A stretch of 64,000 nt of DNA from CALRQJ02 sp943370285 (GCA_943370285.1 CALRQJ020000002.1:408429-472428), one strand, 5' to 3'; shown: positions 44,522 to 54,293, counted from the first letter of the stretch. The notes: generated from the letters alone by a model not told the origin. Translations and numbers: made by a program.

Positions 44522-45465
44522 GCCGTTTTCAAATTAGCCAACATATCGGCTACCATATTATCTAAATTATATTGATGACTCCAGCCCCAATCCATACGGG
44601 CTTTGGAGTCATCAATGCTTTGGGGCCAGCTATTCGCAATTTGTTGCCTATAATCGGGCTGATAGCTGATAGTGAAATCAGGAATATGTTGTTGAATAGC
44701 CGCTGCAATTTCTTTTGGCGAAAAACTCATCGCAGCAATATTATAAGAGGTTCTGATTTTGATGTTATGAGCCGGCGCTTCCATCAATTCAATGGTAGAA
44801 CGAATGGCATCGGGCATATACATCATGGGCAAATAAGTATCCTCACTCAAAAAAGATTGGTATTTTTTATGCTCCAATGCTTCGTGAAAAATCTCTACCG
44901 CATAATCTGTTGTACCACCACCCGGAGCCGATTTATAACTAATCAAACCGGGATAACGCATACTTCGCACATCAACCCCAAAACGTTGGTAATAATAATT
45001 ACACCAAAATTCACCGGCATATTTGCTGATACCATAAACCGTTGTAGGTTCAATTATCGTTTGTTGTGGACAGTTTTGTTTGGGAGAAGTTGGACCAAAA
45101 ACTGCAATAGACGATGGCCAATATACTTTACTGAGTTTTTCTTCCCGAGCAATATCCAACACATTCAAAAGGCCCTGCATATTCAGATGCCAGGCTAGGT
45201 TAGGATTTTTTTCTCCGGTAGCGGATAAAATAGCCGCCAACAAATAGATTTGGGTGATATTCTGCCGAATTACTTGCACATGCAACATCTCTTTATTCAT
45301 CACATCCAAACTCACATAAGGCCCTGTGCCTTCTAACAACGGATTTTGCTCTCTCAAATCAGACGCCACCACATTGGCATTGCCATAAATTTTTCGCAGC
45401 GCCATGGTCAACTCAACGCCTATCTGTCCGGATGCACCAATTACTAGGATTTTTTCTTTAGCCAT
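44518..45465 (-). CDS. SDR-type L-threonine 3-dehydrogenase-like enzyme
   Basis: A 315-residue extended short-chain dehydrogenase. The Rossmann motif is LVIGASGQIGVELTMAL (G-x-x-G-x-x-G), with NAD specificity suggested by the acidic ASDLRE after beta 2. The catalytic Tyr and Lys are in YGISKYAGEFW; SSIAVFGPTSP gives the Ser region. LPMMYMPDAIRSTIELMEAP and a C-terminal DWGWSHQYNLDNMVADML segment match the short-chain threonine dehydrogenases of Bacteroidota, which oxidise threonine to 2-amino-3-ketobutyrate. No 2-amino-3-ketobutyrate ligase gene is next to it. The length is normal. Confidence 0.85.
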   Translation of the reverse strand: MAKEKILVIGASGQIGVELTMALRKIYGNANVVASDLREQNPLLEGTGPYVSLDVMNKEMLHVQVIRQNITQIYLLAAILSATGEKNPNLAWHLNMQGLLNVLDIAREEKLSKVYWPSSIAVFGPTSPKQNCPQQTIIEPTTVYGISKYAGEFWCNYYYQRFGVDVRSMRYPGLISYKSAPGGGTTDYAVEIFHEALEHKKYQSFLSEDTYLPMMYMPDAIRSTIELMEAPAHNIKIRTSYNIAAMSFSPKEIAAAIQQHIPDFTISYQPDYRQQIANSWPQSIDDSKARMDWGWSHQYNLDNMVADMLANLKTA

Positions 45466-45589
45466 TACAATCGTTTTTTGTTAAAGACATTTTACCAATC
45501 AATGTTAGAAACAATCAACCTTAAAATGTGTTGGCAAAGAAAAGAAAAGTTTGGTGTAAGTTCGCAGCATTCACATACACATTTCAGTT

Positions 45590-46414
45590 ATGATACCCTC
45601 ATTCTTAGCCAACTTATTTAAACCGCAAGCTTATAACCCCGATAACTTTTTTTTAATTGCCGGTCCTTGTGTGGTAGAAAATGAAGAACTGGTAATGGAA
45701 GTGGCCGATAAAGTATCAGCCATTTGCAAAAGATTGGAGATTCCGTATGTATTTAAAGCCAGCTATCGCAAAGCCAATCGTACCAGTGCTAGTTCTTTTA
45801 CCGGATTGGGTGATAATGTAGGATTAGACTTGATTAAGAAAGTTGGTGAAACCTATCACCTACCCACTACTTCTGATGTACATGCCCACGATGAATGTGC
45901 CGATGCAGCCAAATATGTTGATATTTTACAAATACCGGCTTTCTTATGCCGCCAAACCGATTTGTTATTGGCAGCAGCTTCAACAGGTAAAATTGTAAAC
46001 GTAAAAAAAGGACAGTTTTTAAGTGGCCCATCTATGAAGTTTGCTGTAGAAAAAATTAGCAATGCCGGAAATCAACACATCATGCTTACCGAAAGAGGAA
46101 CCACTTTTGGTTATCAAGATTTGGTGGTGGACTATCGCAATATCCCTTGGATGCAAGCACATGGTACACCGGTGATTATGGATTGTACCCATGCTTTACA
46201 ACAGCCCAATCAAACCACAGGTGTAACCGGTGGCAATCCGCAATTAATTGGTACGATTGCTAAAGCTGCACTAGCAGCCGGTGCAGATGGCTTGTTTATA
46301 GAAACGCATCCCAATCCGGCAGTAGCCAAAAGTGATGGCGCCAATATGTTACAATTAGATCTGTTAGAACCGTTGTTAGAACAATTGGTAAGAATTAGAA
46401 AAGCAGTGATTTAA
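45590..46414 (+). CDS. kdsA: 3-deoxy-D-manno-octulosonate 8-phosphate synthase (class II type)
   Basis: A 274-residue TIM-barrel enzyme condensing arabinose 5-phosphate and phosphoenolpyruvate for Kdo in LPS. It shows FKASYRKANRTSASSFTG, TTSDVHAHDEC, QIPAFLCRQTDLLLAAASTGKIVNVKKGQFLS and MLTERGTTFGYQDLVVD. The first strand reads FFLIAGPCVVENEE with a Cys in the position of the metal-ligand Cys of the Aquifex enzyme (AGPCAIE), so it belongs to the metal-dependent class II. E. coli has Asn there. It works with lpxB in this window to support LPS synthesis. Confidence 0.93.
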   Translation: MIPSFLANLFKPQAYNPDNFFLIAGPCVVENEELVMEVADKVSAICKRLEIPYVFKASYRKANRTSASSFTGLGDNVGLDLIKKVGETYHLPTTSDVHAHDECADAAKYVDILQIPAFLCRQTDLLLAAASTGKIVNVKKGQFLSGPSMKFAVEKISNAGNQHIMLTERGTTFGYQDLVVDYRNIPWMQAHGTPVIMDCTHALQQPNQTTGVTGGNPQLIGTIAKAALAAGADGLFIETHPNPAVAKSDGANMLQLDLLEPLLEQLVRIRKAVI

Positions 46415-46455
46415 TCATCCAAAGCAAATTATTTGTCGTACAAATAGTTAACGAC

Positions 46456-47469
46456 TTATTCTTTGTATTTGATGGATTCTTTATTAATTAATTCGCTAGG
46501 TAGTACGCCAAACTCTTTCTTAAAAGTAGTGGCAAAATGACTCAGATTGGTGTAGCCAACCATAATACCTACTTCTTTACTCGAATACAATCCGGAAAGT
46601 AATAATGCTTTGGCTTTTAGCATCCTATTCTTTTGGTAATATTCATAAATAGGTAAGCCATATAAAGTTTTGAAATCGCTTTTTAGCTTGGTGGCACTCA
46701 TGGCAGATAATCTCGACAAATGATCAATTGTAGGTGCTGCAACTGAAAAATCTTTTACCAATAAAGCCTCTATCTTCATTAAACGTACCACTTCATCTTC
46801 ACTTAGTTTAGATTTTGTACCAATCTCAGCTTTTCGATTAGCCACTTTTAATATAAACTTTTCTAGCAATAACAAAATCCTATTTTGAATAAAATTGATG
46901 CGTAAAGGATGATCATGTTTCTCTACCTGAAGTTCATCTAACATGATGCGATAGGCTGTTTCAATCGGCTCCAACACAGCATTATCTATCAAATGCGGAA
47001 AATGTTGACTCAACAATATTTCTACAACATCATGCGGTAAATACTGCCGCATTTGGGATTTGTCAAAATAAAAATGAACCGCTTTAAGCGTTACTCCTGT
47101 CGGTATAACAAACATATTTGTTGCAGCCGAACTAGTGAGCAATACCGATGAATGTAATAAAGGAACTTTAGTGTTCTGTTGAACAATAATGTGTGGAGAT
47201 TGATCTGTTTTTCCACCATCAGATTCATTGAATTGTAGCGAGAAAATGGCTTCATCTGAGCACTGTCCAATAAACTTAATATCTTCTCTAAAAGCAACAT
47301 CATACACCATAAGCGATATGCCGCAGGGCAATTTTTCCGCCCATATATACCCTTTTCCATAAACCGGTGGAATATGAAAAAGTGTATCTATCAACCTTGC
47401 TTTTAGGGCATGTGCCAAAGCCTGGCTGATAATAGTATAATCAGGTTTATCGAACTGAACTTCAATCAC
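46456..47469 (-). CDS. AraC family transcriptional regulator (paralogue 1)
   Basis: A 337-residue regulator. The C-terminal AraC-type double HTH is seen in LSAMSATKLKSDFKTLYGLPIYEYYQKNRMLKAKALLLSGLYSSKEVGIMVGYTNLSHFATTFKKEFGVLPSELI. The N-terminal 220 residues are beta-rich and end with a helical linker (IEALLVKDFSVAAPTIDHLSRL), and are likely a ligand-binding domain, unlike the AraC arm. It is 78 bases downstream of the second, related AraC gene on the same strand. The pair shares the same domain order and many identical residues in the HTH. The effector is unknown. Confidence 0.88.
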   Translation of the reverse strand: MIEVQFDKPDYTIISQALAHALKARLIDTLFHIPPVYGKGYIWAEKLPCGISLMVYDVAFREDIKFIGQCSDEAIFSLQFNESDGGKTDQSPHIIVQQNTKVPLLHSSVLLTSSAATNMFVIPTGVTLKAVHFYFDKSQMRQYLPHDVVEILLSQHFPHLIDNAVLEPIETAYRIMLDELQVEKHDHPLRINFIQNRILLLLEKFILKVANRKAEIGTKSKLSEDEVVRLMKIEALLVKDFSVAAPTIDHLSRLSAMSATKLKSDFKTLYGLPIYEYYQKNRMLKAKALLLSGLYSSKEVGIMVGYTNLSHFATTFKKEFGVLPSELINKESIKYKE

Positions 47470-47547
47470 AGCGTAATATTAAATAGGTTAGCGGTAGTAT
47501 TACTACAGTTCATTCAATCGGTGCGGAGAATAAATATATACAAGATT

Positions 47548-48522
47548 CTATCTATTACCAAGAATATCGCTAGGTAATTGGTCAAAAGATTTTTTAAACG
47601 CTTTTGCGAAATTGCTCAAGTTGCTGTACCCAACTTCCATCCCAACTTCTTTTACATGGTACTTGCGAGATAGCAACATTGCTTTTGCTTTATTCATTCG
47701 GTGTTTCTGAAAGTATTGGTACACAGGCAAGCCATATATTTCTTTAAAACTTGTTTTGAGTTTTGACGGGCTCATAGCAGCCAGCTTAGCCAATTTATTG
47801 ATACCAAGTGGTGGCACAGAAAAATCTTTTACTAACGCAGCTTCCACTTCCATCAATCGAGCAATATCATCATTAGATACTTTTACATCAAAATGTAAGT
47901 CGCTCATTTTTTTGTAGATACGAGTAAAGAATCGTTCTAACAATAACATGATTCTATTTTGAATAATCAATGTTTCAAATGTACGATCGGCTTCTATCAC
48001 CATAGCTTCACCTAACAATCTCTTGTATTCGGTATCCATTGGTTCGTAGTTAAAAGCACTCATCTTAAGACTGAGGTATTTTTTAATTAAGTTTCCAACT
48101 TTTTCAACACCTAAAAAATGCTCTAACCATTCTTTACTGAATATAATATTAATGCCTTTTATTTTCGTTCCTTTTGTACTCAAAAACAAACCATCGAAAC
48201 GAGTACTCGTTAAAAAAACAGCCGAACGAGTATTAGAAATAAGTTTAGTATCCTCGGGAGAATTGCCGGTCAATACTTCATCAAAGCGAAGCGTATAAAA
48301 ATCTTGGGTTATTTTTTTTCGCTGTAGCAGAATATCTTGGTGAACTGTATAATCAGAAAGTATGCCTTGTAAACCGTTGGGTAGCTGAATTAACTTCATG
48401 TATCCGCTACCAAACTCAGGCGGAAAATGTAAAACGCCATCAATCAGATTGGTTTTGAAGCTTTTCGCAAAATGCTTCAATTGTTCTTCATAATCGGTAT
48501 GGTTGAACTCAACAGTAATCAA
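47548..48522 (-). CDS. AraC family transcriptional regulator (paralogue 2)
   Basis: A 324-residue regulator with the same design as its neighbour: N-terminal beta-rich domain (MITVEFNHTDYEEQLKHFA, PPEFGSGYMKLIQLPNGLQG) and a C-terminal HTH LAAMSPSKLKTSFKEIYGLPVYQYFQKHRMNKAKAMLLSRKYHVKEVGMEVGYSNLSNFAKAFKKSFDQLPSDI. It begins 20 bases after the PspC-like gene stop on the same strand, so PspC-like, AraC 2 and AraC 1 may form one transcript. Tandem duplication is inferred from the two similar copies. Confidence 0.88.
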   Translation of the reverse strand: MITVEFNHTDYEEQLKHFAKSFKTNLIDGVLHFPPEFGSGYMKLIQLPNGLQGILSDYTVHQDILLQRKKITQDFYTLRFDEVLTGNSPEDTKLISNTRSAVFLTSTRFDGLFLSTKGTKIKGINIIFSKEWLEHFLGVEKVGNLIKKYLSLKMSAFNYEPMDTEYKRLLGEAMVIEADRTFETLIIQNRIMLLLERFFTRIYKKMSDLHFDVKVSNDDIARLMEVEAALVKDFSVPPLGINKLAKLAAMSPSKLKTSFKEIYGLPVYQYFQKHRMNKAKAMLLSRKYHVKEVGMEVGYSNLSNFAKAFKKSFDQLPSDILGNR

Positions 48523-48542
48523 AGGGGGTGATTTACAACTGG

Positions 48543-48764
48543 TTACAAATACTTTAGTGGATTCCGTTTAGCGGAGTAAATGTAGTTTTTTATGTTGAGC
48601 CAAAATGCCATTATCATATAAATAATAAGTGGAGAACCCAAAGTGAGGAAAGAAATGTAAATGAACCACATACGAATACGAGTGGTAGCAATTCCAAATT
48701 TTTCGCCAAGGGCTGTACAAACACCAAAGGCTTGCATTTCGATGTAATTTTTCAGCTGCTTCAT
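48543..48764 (-). CDS. PspC domain protein
   Basis: A 73-residue protein with the PspC pattern: basic-amphipathic N-terminus, then FGVCTALGEKFGIATTRIRMWFIYISFLTLGSPLIIYMIMAFWL, the G-V-C-x-A-L-G-E-x-F motif and a following transmembrane helix. PspC-like proteins couple envelope stress to phage-shock-type responses. No pspA or pspF is visible here. It is followed 20 bases later by an AraC-type gene. A weak promoter region of 270 bases lies between its start and the aconitase start. Confidence 0.8.
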   Translation of the reverse strand: MKQLKNYIEMQAFGVCTALGEKFGIATTRIRMWFIYISFLTLGSPLIIYMIMAFWLNIKNYIYSAKRNPLKYL

Positions 48765-49034
48765 TTTGAAAAAAATTGGTTAATTATTTACAGGTGCAAG
48801 TTAGATAAAACATGACTAAAATCAGTAAAAACCAAAATCAAGCCCTTTTGTTCAAAAAAATTTCAATAAAAAGAAGAAAAGAATAAACCGGAAGCTGAAA
48901 AAAAATCAGTTAAAGACAAAATCTCCCTTTTTACGCCATTTGTTTTGCCGTAATTTCGCAGCAATTTCAACTATCCATTAGCTGTTGAAACAAAAAATAG
49001 TATCATAAACCATCACAAATAAAAGATCATCATT

Positions 49035-51305
49035 ATGGCTTTTGACATTGACATGATTAAGAAGGTGTATGCAGAAATGCCTGCCAAAGTAGATGCAGCC
49101 CGTGCAACATTGGGTAGACCATTGACTTTAGCAGAAAAAATTCTGTTTGCCCACCTACACGCAGACATGAAGTTGACCAACTTTGAAAGAGGAAAATCTT
49201 ATGTAGATTTTGCTCCGGACCGTGTTGCTATGCAAGATGCTACGGCACAAATGGCACTATTGCAATTTATGCAAGCAGGTAGACCTAAAGTTGCTGTTCC
49301 TTCTACCGTACATTGCGATCACTTAATCACTGCCAAAGACGAGGCAAAAAAAGACTTAGCAGTTGCAAATGCTGAAAGTAAAGAAGTGTACGATTTCTTG
49401 GCATCTGTTTCTAATAAATATGGTATTGGTTTTTGGAAACCAGGAGCCGGTATCATTCACCAAGTGGTACTAGAAAACTACGCTTTCCCCGGTGGAATGA
49501 TGATTGGCACCGATTCTCACACCGTAAATGCAGGTGGTTTAGGCATGATTGCCATTGGCGTTGGCGGTGCAGATGCTTGTGATGTAATGGCCGGTTTACC
49601 ATGGGAACTAAAATGGCCTAAATTGATTGGTGTAAAACTAACCGGAAAATTAAGCGGTTGGACAGCACCTAAAGATGTAATCTTAAAAGTTGCAGGCATT
49701 CTAACCGTTAAAGGTGGAACAGGGGCAATTGTTGAATATTTTGGCGAAGGCGCTGCTGCAATGAGTTGTACCGGTAAAGGTACTATCTGTAACATGGGTG
49801 CAGAGATTGGAGCTACCACTTCTACTTTTGGTTATGACGAAAGTATGAGCCGTTATTTAAAAGCTACCGGCCGTGAGGAAGTAGCCACTTTAGCAGATGG
49901 TATTAAAGCTTACCTTAATGCAGATACTGAAGTATACGCTGAACCTGAAAAATATTTTGATCAGGTGATTGAAATTAACTTGAACGAATTAGAACCACAT
50001 TTAAACGGTCCTTTTACACCGGACTTAGCAACACCAATTTCTAAAATGAAAGAAGTAGCTGCTGCTAACGGATGGCCAACAAAAGTAGAAGTAGGTTTGA
50101 TTGGTAGCTGTACCAACTCATCTTATGAAGACATCAGCCGTGCCGTAAGTTTAGCCAAACAAGTGTCTGAAAAAGGATTAACTACTAAAGCACAATACAC
50201 TATCACTCCGGGTTCTGAACAAGTTCGTTACACAATTGAAAGAGATGGATTCTTAGAAGTATTTGATAAAATTGGTGCTACTGTATTTGCTAATGCTTGT
50301 GGACCTTGTATTGGTATGTGGGATAGAATGGGAGCTGAAAAACAAGAACGCAACACCATCGTTCACAGCTTTAACCGCAACTTTGCTAAAAGAGCGGATG
50401 GCAACCCGAATACCTTAGCATTCGTTGCATCGCCGGAATTAGTAACTGCCTTGGCTATTGCCGGAGATTTGACTTTTAATCCCTTGACTGATACGCTTAC
50501 TAACGATAAAGGAGAACAAGTAAAACTAGACGAACCAACAGGTATGGAATTACCGGCCCGTGGTTTTGCAGTTGAAGATGCAGGATATCAAGCCCCTGCT
50601 GCCGATGGTAGTGGTGTAAGTGTAGCCGTTGCACCTGATAGCAAACGTTTACAATTATTAGATCCTTTTGCAGCATGGGAAGGCACTGACTTGAAAGGTT
50701 TGAAATTGTTGATTAAGGCAAAAGGAAAATGCACCACCGATCATATTTCCATGGCCGGTCCTTGGTTAAAATTCCGTGGTCACTTAGATAATATCTCTAA
50801 CAACTTACTGATTGGCGCTACCAATTTCTTTAACGAGAAGACAGATACCGTAAAAAATCATTTAACAGGAGAATATGGCACTGTTCCTAATACACAAAGA
50901 GCTTATAAAGCAGCAGGTATTGGTACAATTGTAGTGGGTGATGAAAACTATGGCGAAGGTTCTTCAAGAGAACATGCAGCTATGGAGCCTCGTCATTTAG
51001 GTGTAAGAGTGGTATTGACTAAGTCTTTTGCTCGTATCCACGAAACCAACTTGAAAAAGCAAGGTATGTTGGCTTTGACTTTTGCCAACAAAGCGGATTA
51101 TGATAAAGTACAGGAAGATGATAGCATTGATGTAATTGGTTTGACAAATTTTACTCCGGGTCAGCCATTAACATTGGTATTGAATCATGCAGATGGTACA
51201 GCTGATGAGATTGTCGCTAACCATACTTACAACGAACAGCAAATCGAATGGTTTAAAGCTGGCGCTGCGCTGAATATTATCAGAAAGCAAGTTGCCGGAA
51301 ATTAA
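49035..51305 (+). CDS. acn: Aconitate hydratase
   Basis: A 756-residue tricarboxylic-acid-cycle aconitase of the mitochondrial-type branch. The 4Fe-4S cluster ligands are the Cys in LIGSCTNSSYED and the pair in ANACGPCIGMWD. Substrate-binding segments include PSTVHCDHLI, GTDSHTVNAGGLGMIAIGVGGADA, HSFNRNFAKRADGNPNTLAFVASPEL and a C-terminal domain with GDENYGEGSSREHAAMEPRHLGVRVVLTKSFARIHETNLKKQG (the S-R-E-H-A active-site motif). The linker residues between domains are normal. It is monocistronic, with a strong hairpin terminator after the stop. Confidence 0.96.
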   Translation: MAFDIDMIKKVYAEMPAKVDAARATLGRPLTLAEKILFAHLHADMKLTNFERGKSYVDFAPDRVAMQDATAQMALLQFMQAGRPKVAVPSTVHCDHLITAKDEAKKDLAVANAESKEVYDFLASVSNKYGIGFWKPGAGIIHQVVLENYAFPGGMMIGTDSHTVNAGGLGMIAIGVGGADACDVMAGLPWELKWPKLIGVKLTGKLSGWTAPKDVILKVAGILTVKGGTGAIVEYFGEGAAAMSCTGKGTICNMGAEIGATTSTFGYDESMSRYLKATGREEVATLADGIKAYLNADTEVYAEPEKYFDQVIEINLNELEPHLNGPFTPDLATPISKMKEVAAANGWPTKVEVGLIGSCTNSSYEDISRAVSLAKQVSEKGLTTKAQYTITPGSEQVRYTIERDGFLEVFDKIGATVFANACGPCIGMWDRMGAEKQERNTIVHSFNRNFAKRADGNPNTLAFVASPELVTALAIAGDLTFNPLTDTLTNDKGEQVKLDEPTGMELPARGFAVEDAGYQAPAADGSGVSVAVAPDSKRLQLLDPFAAWEGTDLKGLKLLIKAKGKCTTDHISMAGPWLKFRGHLDNISNNLLIGATNFFNEKTDTVKNHLTGEYGTVPNTQRAYKAAGIGTIVVGDENYGEGSSREHAAMEPRHLGVRVVLTKSFARIHETNLKKQGMLALTFANKADYDKVQEDDSIDVIGLTNFTPGQPLTLVLNHADGTADEIVANHTYNEQQIEWFKAGAALNIIRKQVAGN

Positions 51306-51328
51306 TCATTCCCATAAACTACATTCCT

Positions 51329-51361
51329 AAAGGTTCGGTCAGCAATGGCTGAACCTTTTTT
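51329..51361 (+). terminator. Intrinsic terminator for acn
   Basis: AAAGGTTCGGTCA pairs with TGGCTGAACCTTT (with wobbles) around a GCAA loop, followed by a T-run. Confidence 0.9.
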
Positions 51362-51421
51362 ATTAAAGGTTCTATTCATCTAAAAGCCGAAAAGACCTAT
51401 CTTCAAAGCAAATTTTCGTTT

Positions 51422-54292
51422 GTGAAATATCGCATTATTTTTTTGGTATTGATGGGAGTAAGTGCTGTAGCAGCTGCACAAAAAAACTATTGGCAACAGC
51501 AGGTTGATTACAATATCAACGTGAGTTTAAATGACCGCACACATAGTTTGGATGGTTTTGTTTCAATGCAATACAAAAACAATGCTCCGGATACATTAAC
51601 CTTTATCTGGTTTCATCTTTGGCCCAACGCCTACAAAAATGACCGTACCGCTTTTAGTGAACAACTCTTACAAAACGGAAGAAAAGATTTTTATTTCTCA
51701 TCCGAAGCAAACAAAGGATATATCAATCAACTCGATTTTAGAATTGATAATGCAGTAGCTACAATAATTGAAGATGCCAATCATATCGATATCGTAAAAT
51801 TGCAATTACCAACACCATTAGCACCGGGAAAAACGATCAATATCAGCACTCCTTTTCATGTGCAGTTGCCTTATAATTTTTCTCGTGGTGGCCATATTGG
51901 GCAAGATTATCAAATTACACAATGGTATCCTAAACCGGCAGTGTATGACCAAAAAGGTTGGCACCCAATGCCCTACTTAGATCAAGGTGAATTTTACAGT
52001 GAATACGGCAGTTATGATGTTAGCATTACTGTACCTGAAAATTATAAAATAGCTGCTACAGGGCAGTTGATGGATGAAAAGGCATTGATTGATTTAAAAG
52101 CCATTGGTAAAATACCGGCAGAACAGCAGCCCATTTATCAGCAGTTCAAAAGCTTTGAAAAAGCACTTAAAAAAACAAGCAAACAAACGATTGATTCATT
52201 CAAAGTTGCTTCTTCTAATGGTGTAAAAACTTTACGCTATCAACAAGCTAATATTCATGATTTTGCTTGGTTTGCCAGTAAAACTTTTTTGGTACAATAT
52301 GATACCGCAGTAGTTGGTGATAAAGCAATAGATGTATTTGCATTTTATCAGCCTAAGAAAAAAGACGATTGGAAAAAAGCAGTGGCCTATGCCAAAGCAG
52401 GTGTACAAAAATACTCCAATTGGATTGGCGCTTACCCCTACCCCGTTGTGAGTGTAGTACAAGGCAGCAAAAATGAGAACAGTGGCGGCATGGAATATCC
52501 AACCATTACTCTAATCACCACACAAATCAGCGGTCAAGAATTAGATGCGACAATTGTACACGAAGTGGGGCACAATTGGTTTTACGGCATTTTAGGAAGC
52601 AACGAAAGAACCCACCCTTGGATGGATGAAGGCATCAATACGTATTACCAAAAAAGATATGAATTAGAACAGTATGGTAACTATAGTTATTTGAAAGATT
52701 TGCCCAATTATCTCCAAAAAAGATTACCCGATGATGAAGAATTGCTAATGCTAAAAACTATGTTTAGGTTAGTAAAAGACCAACCGATTGAAACGCCATC
52801 AGCAAATTTTTCTGCCGCTAACTATGGATTGATTGCATACATCAAAGCTAGCCGTTGGGTAAAAAAGTTAGAACAAACTTTAGGAACGCAGGCATTTGAT
52901 AAAGCCATGCAGCAATACTTTCTGCAATGGCAATTCAAACACCCCTACCCGGAAGATTTCAAAAAAGCATTAGAAGAAAGTTCAGGCAAGAAGCTAGATA
53001 GTGTTTTTGACAAGCTTTATCAAACAGGTGAAATTGAATCGGTACAGCAACCCACAAAAAAGCCCATTCAATTTTCGACTTTTTTCAATCTAAAAAATAC
53101 AGATCAAGTAACCAATATAAATCTCACACCAGTTATAGGTGGTAACCGATATGATAAAATCATGCTTGGATTGGCAGCACATAACTATCAGTTGCCATTT
53201 CAGCCATTACAGTTTCATGCGGCGGCAGCATTTGCAACTGGTTCATCTAAACTCAATACAGCCGCAAGATTTGCTTATACGAAGTATAAAAAACTACATA
53301 CACAAGTAGCAATTGGTTGGCAGAATTATACTCAGAATGATTTTTTTTCTCAAGACGAGAATAAAACATTGTATCAACGATTCAGTCGTTTAACCCCTGC
53401 CATCGGATTAACTTTTTTTCCGGGTAGTGAACGTTCAACCGAAAGAGTTAGAGTAAAACTAACCTCTTTCATTATGAGTAGTGACAATCTAAAATTTTCA
53501 ACCGTCAATACTCCCGGTGGCCCTATCTCAACTGTTGGTTTAGTGAAAAATACGAGAACCATCAATCAATTTTTGTTAGGTTGGGAGAACAACAGAACGC
53601 TTTATCCCTTCAAACATCAGTTGCAAATAGATCAAGGTAAGGATTTTATTCGGGCAGGTTTAACCGCTACTATGCATTTCAACTATGCCAACAAAGGCGG
53701 TATGGATGTTCGATTTTTTGCCGGTAAATTTTTCTACACTTCAGCAAAAACAATCATCAAACAATTTGAAACAGACCCTTATCACCTCAACATGAGTGGA
53801 CCAAGGGGCTACGAAGATTATACCAATAGCAATTACTTTATGGGACGGAATGAATTTGAGGGTTTTCACAGCCAGCAAATGATGCAAAGAGATGGATTTT
53901 TTAAAGTAGCTACAGATTTCTTAGGCAGTAAAGTTGGCAAGACAGATGATTGGTTAATGGCATTGAATTTCAGTACAACAATTCCTGATGGTATAAATAT
54001 TTTAAACGCTTTACCGATCAAAATTCCGCTAAGAGTATTTGCAGATATTGGCACTTACGCCGAAGCTTGGAAAGATAATCCTGCAAGTGGAAAATTTATT
54101 TATGATGCCGGTTTTCAAGTTCCACTGTTTGACAACTTAATCAATATTTATATTCCCGTATTGTACAGTAAAGTGTTCAGTAATTATTATAAATCTACCA
54201 TTACTGAAAAACGATTTGCCAAAAGCATTGCTTTTACTATTGATATTCAGAAGTTGAATACCGGTAAAATTTCGAAGTACCTTCCGCTCTAA
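51422..54292 (+). CDS. M1-type zinc peptidase fused to a C-terminal outer-membrane barrel
   Basis: A 956-residue protein starting with GTG at 51422 (signal peptide ending AVAAAQ). Residues about 25-540 are an M1 gluzincin: HEVGHNWFYG with His380, and the second-zone Glu in HPWMDEGINTYYQK. Residues about 550-956 show no M1 C-terminal repeats. Instead they alternate aromatic and polar residues as in a barrel, with GPRGYEDYT near residue 794, IPLRVFADIGTYAEAW and FIYDAGFQVPLFDNLINIYIPVLYS, in the order of the Omp85 L6 and later strands. No T9SS or POTRA domain is seen. The FemAB-like gene follows one base later. The barrel call is from pattern and is uncertain. Confidence 0.85.
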   Translation: MKYRIIFLVLMGVSAVAAAQKNYWQQQVDYNINVSLNDRTHSLDGFVSMQYKNNAPDTLTFIWFHLWPNAYKNDRTAFSEQLLQNGRKDFYFSSEANKGYINQLDFRIDNAVATIIEDANHIDIVKLQLPTPLAPGKTINISTPFHVQLPYNFSRGGHIGQDYQITQWYPKPAVYDQKGWHPMPYLDQGEFYSEYGSYDVSITVPENYKIAATGQLMDEKALIDLKAIGKIPAEQQPIYQQFKSFEKALKKTSKQTIDSFKVASSNGVKTLRYQQANIHDFAWFASKTFLVQYDTAVVGDKAIDVFAFYQPKKKDDWKKAVAYAKAGVQKYSNWIGAYPYPVVSVVQGSKNENSGGMEYPTITLITTQISGQELDATIVHEVGHNWFYGILGSNERTHPWMDEGINTYYQKRYELEQYGNYSYLKDLPNYLQKRLPDDEELLMLKTMFRLVKDQPIETPSANFSAANYGLIAYIKASRWVKKLEQTLGTQAFDKAMQQYFLQWQFKHPYPEDFKKALEESSGKKLDSVFDKLYQTGEIESVQQPTKKPIQFSTFFNLKNTDQVTNINLTPVIGGNRYDKIMLGLAAHNYQLPFQPLQFHAAAAFATGSSKLNTAARFAYTKYKKLHTQVAIGWQNYTQNDFFSQDENKTLYQRFSRLTPAIGLTFFPGSERSTERVRVKLTSFIMSSDNLKFSTVNTPGGPISTVGLVKNTRTINQFLLGWENNRTLYPFKHQLQIDQGKDFIRAGLTATMHFNYANKGGMDVRFFAGKFFYTSAKTIIKQFETDPYHLNMSGPRGYEDYTNSNYFMGRNEFEGFHSQQMMQRDGFFKVATDFLGSKVGKTDDWLMALNFSTTIPDGINILNALPIKIPLRVFADIGTYAEAWKDNPASGKFIYDAGFQVPLFDNLINIYIPVLYSKVFSNYYKSTITEKRFAKSIAFTIDIQKLNTGKISKYLPL

Positions 54293-54293
54293 T

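Noticed and set aside
44572..45198. An open frame of 208 residues on the plus strand inside the threonine-dehydrogenase-like gene
   Set aside because: It is antisense to the Rossmann and Y-x-x-x-K motifs; no independent signal or promoter.
46431..46445. ATTTGT-cgt-ACAAAT as a kdsA terminator
   Set aside because: Six-base stem of A/T pairs with no T-run; too weak to call.
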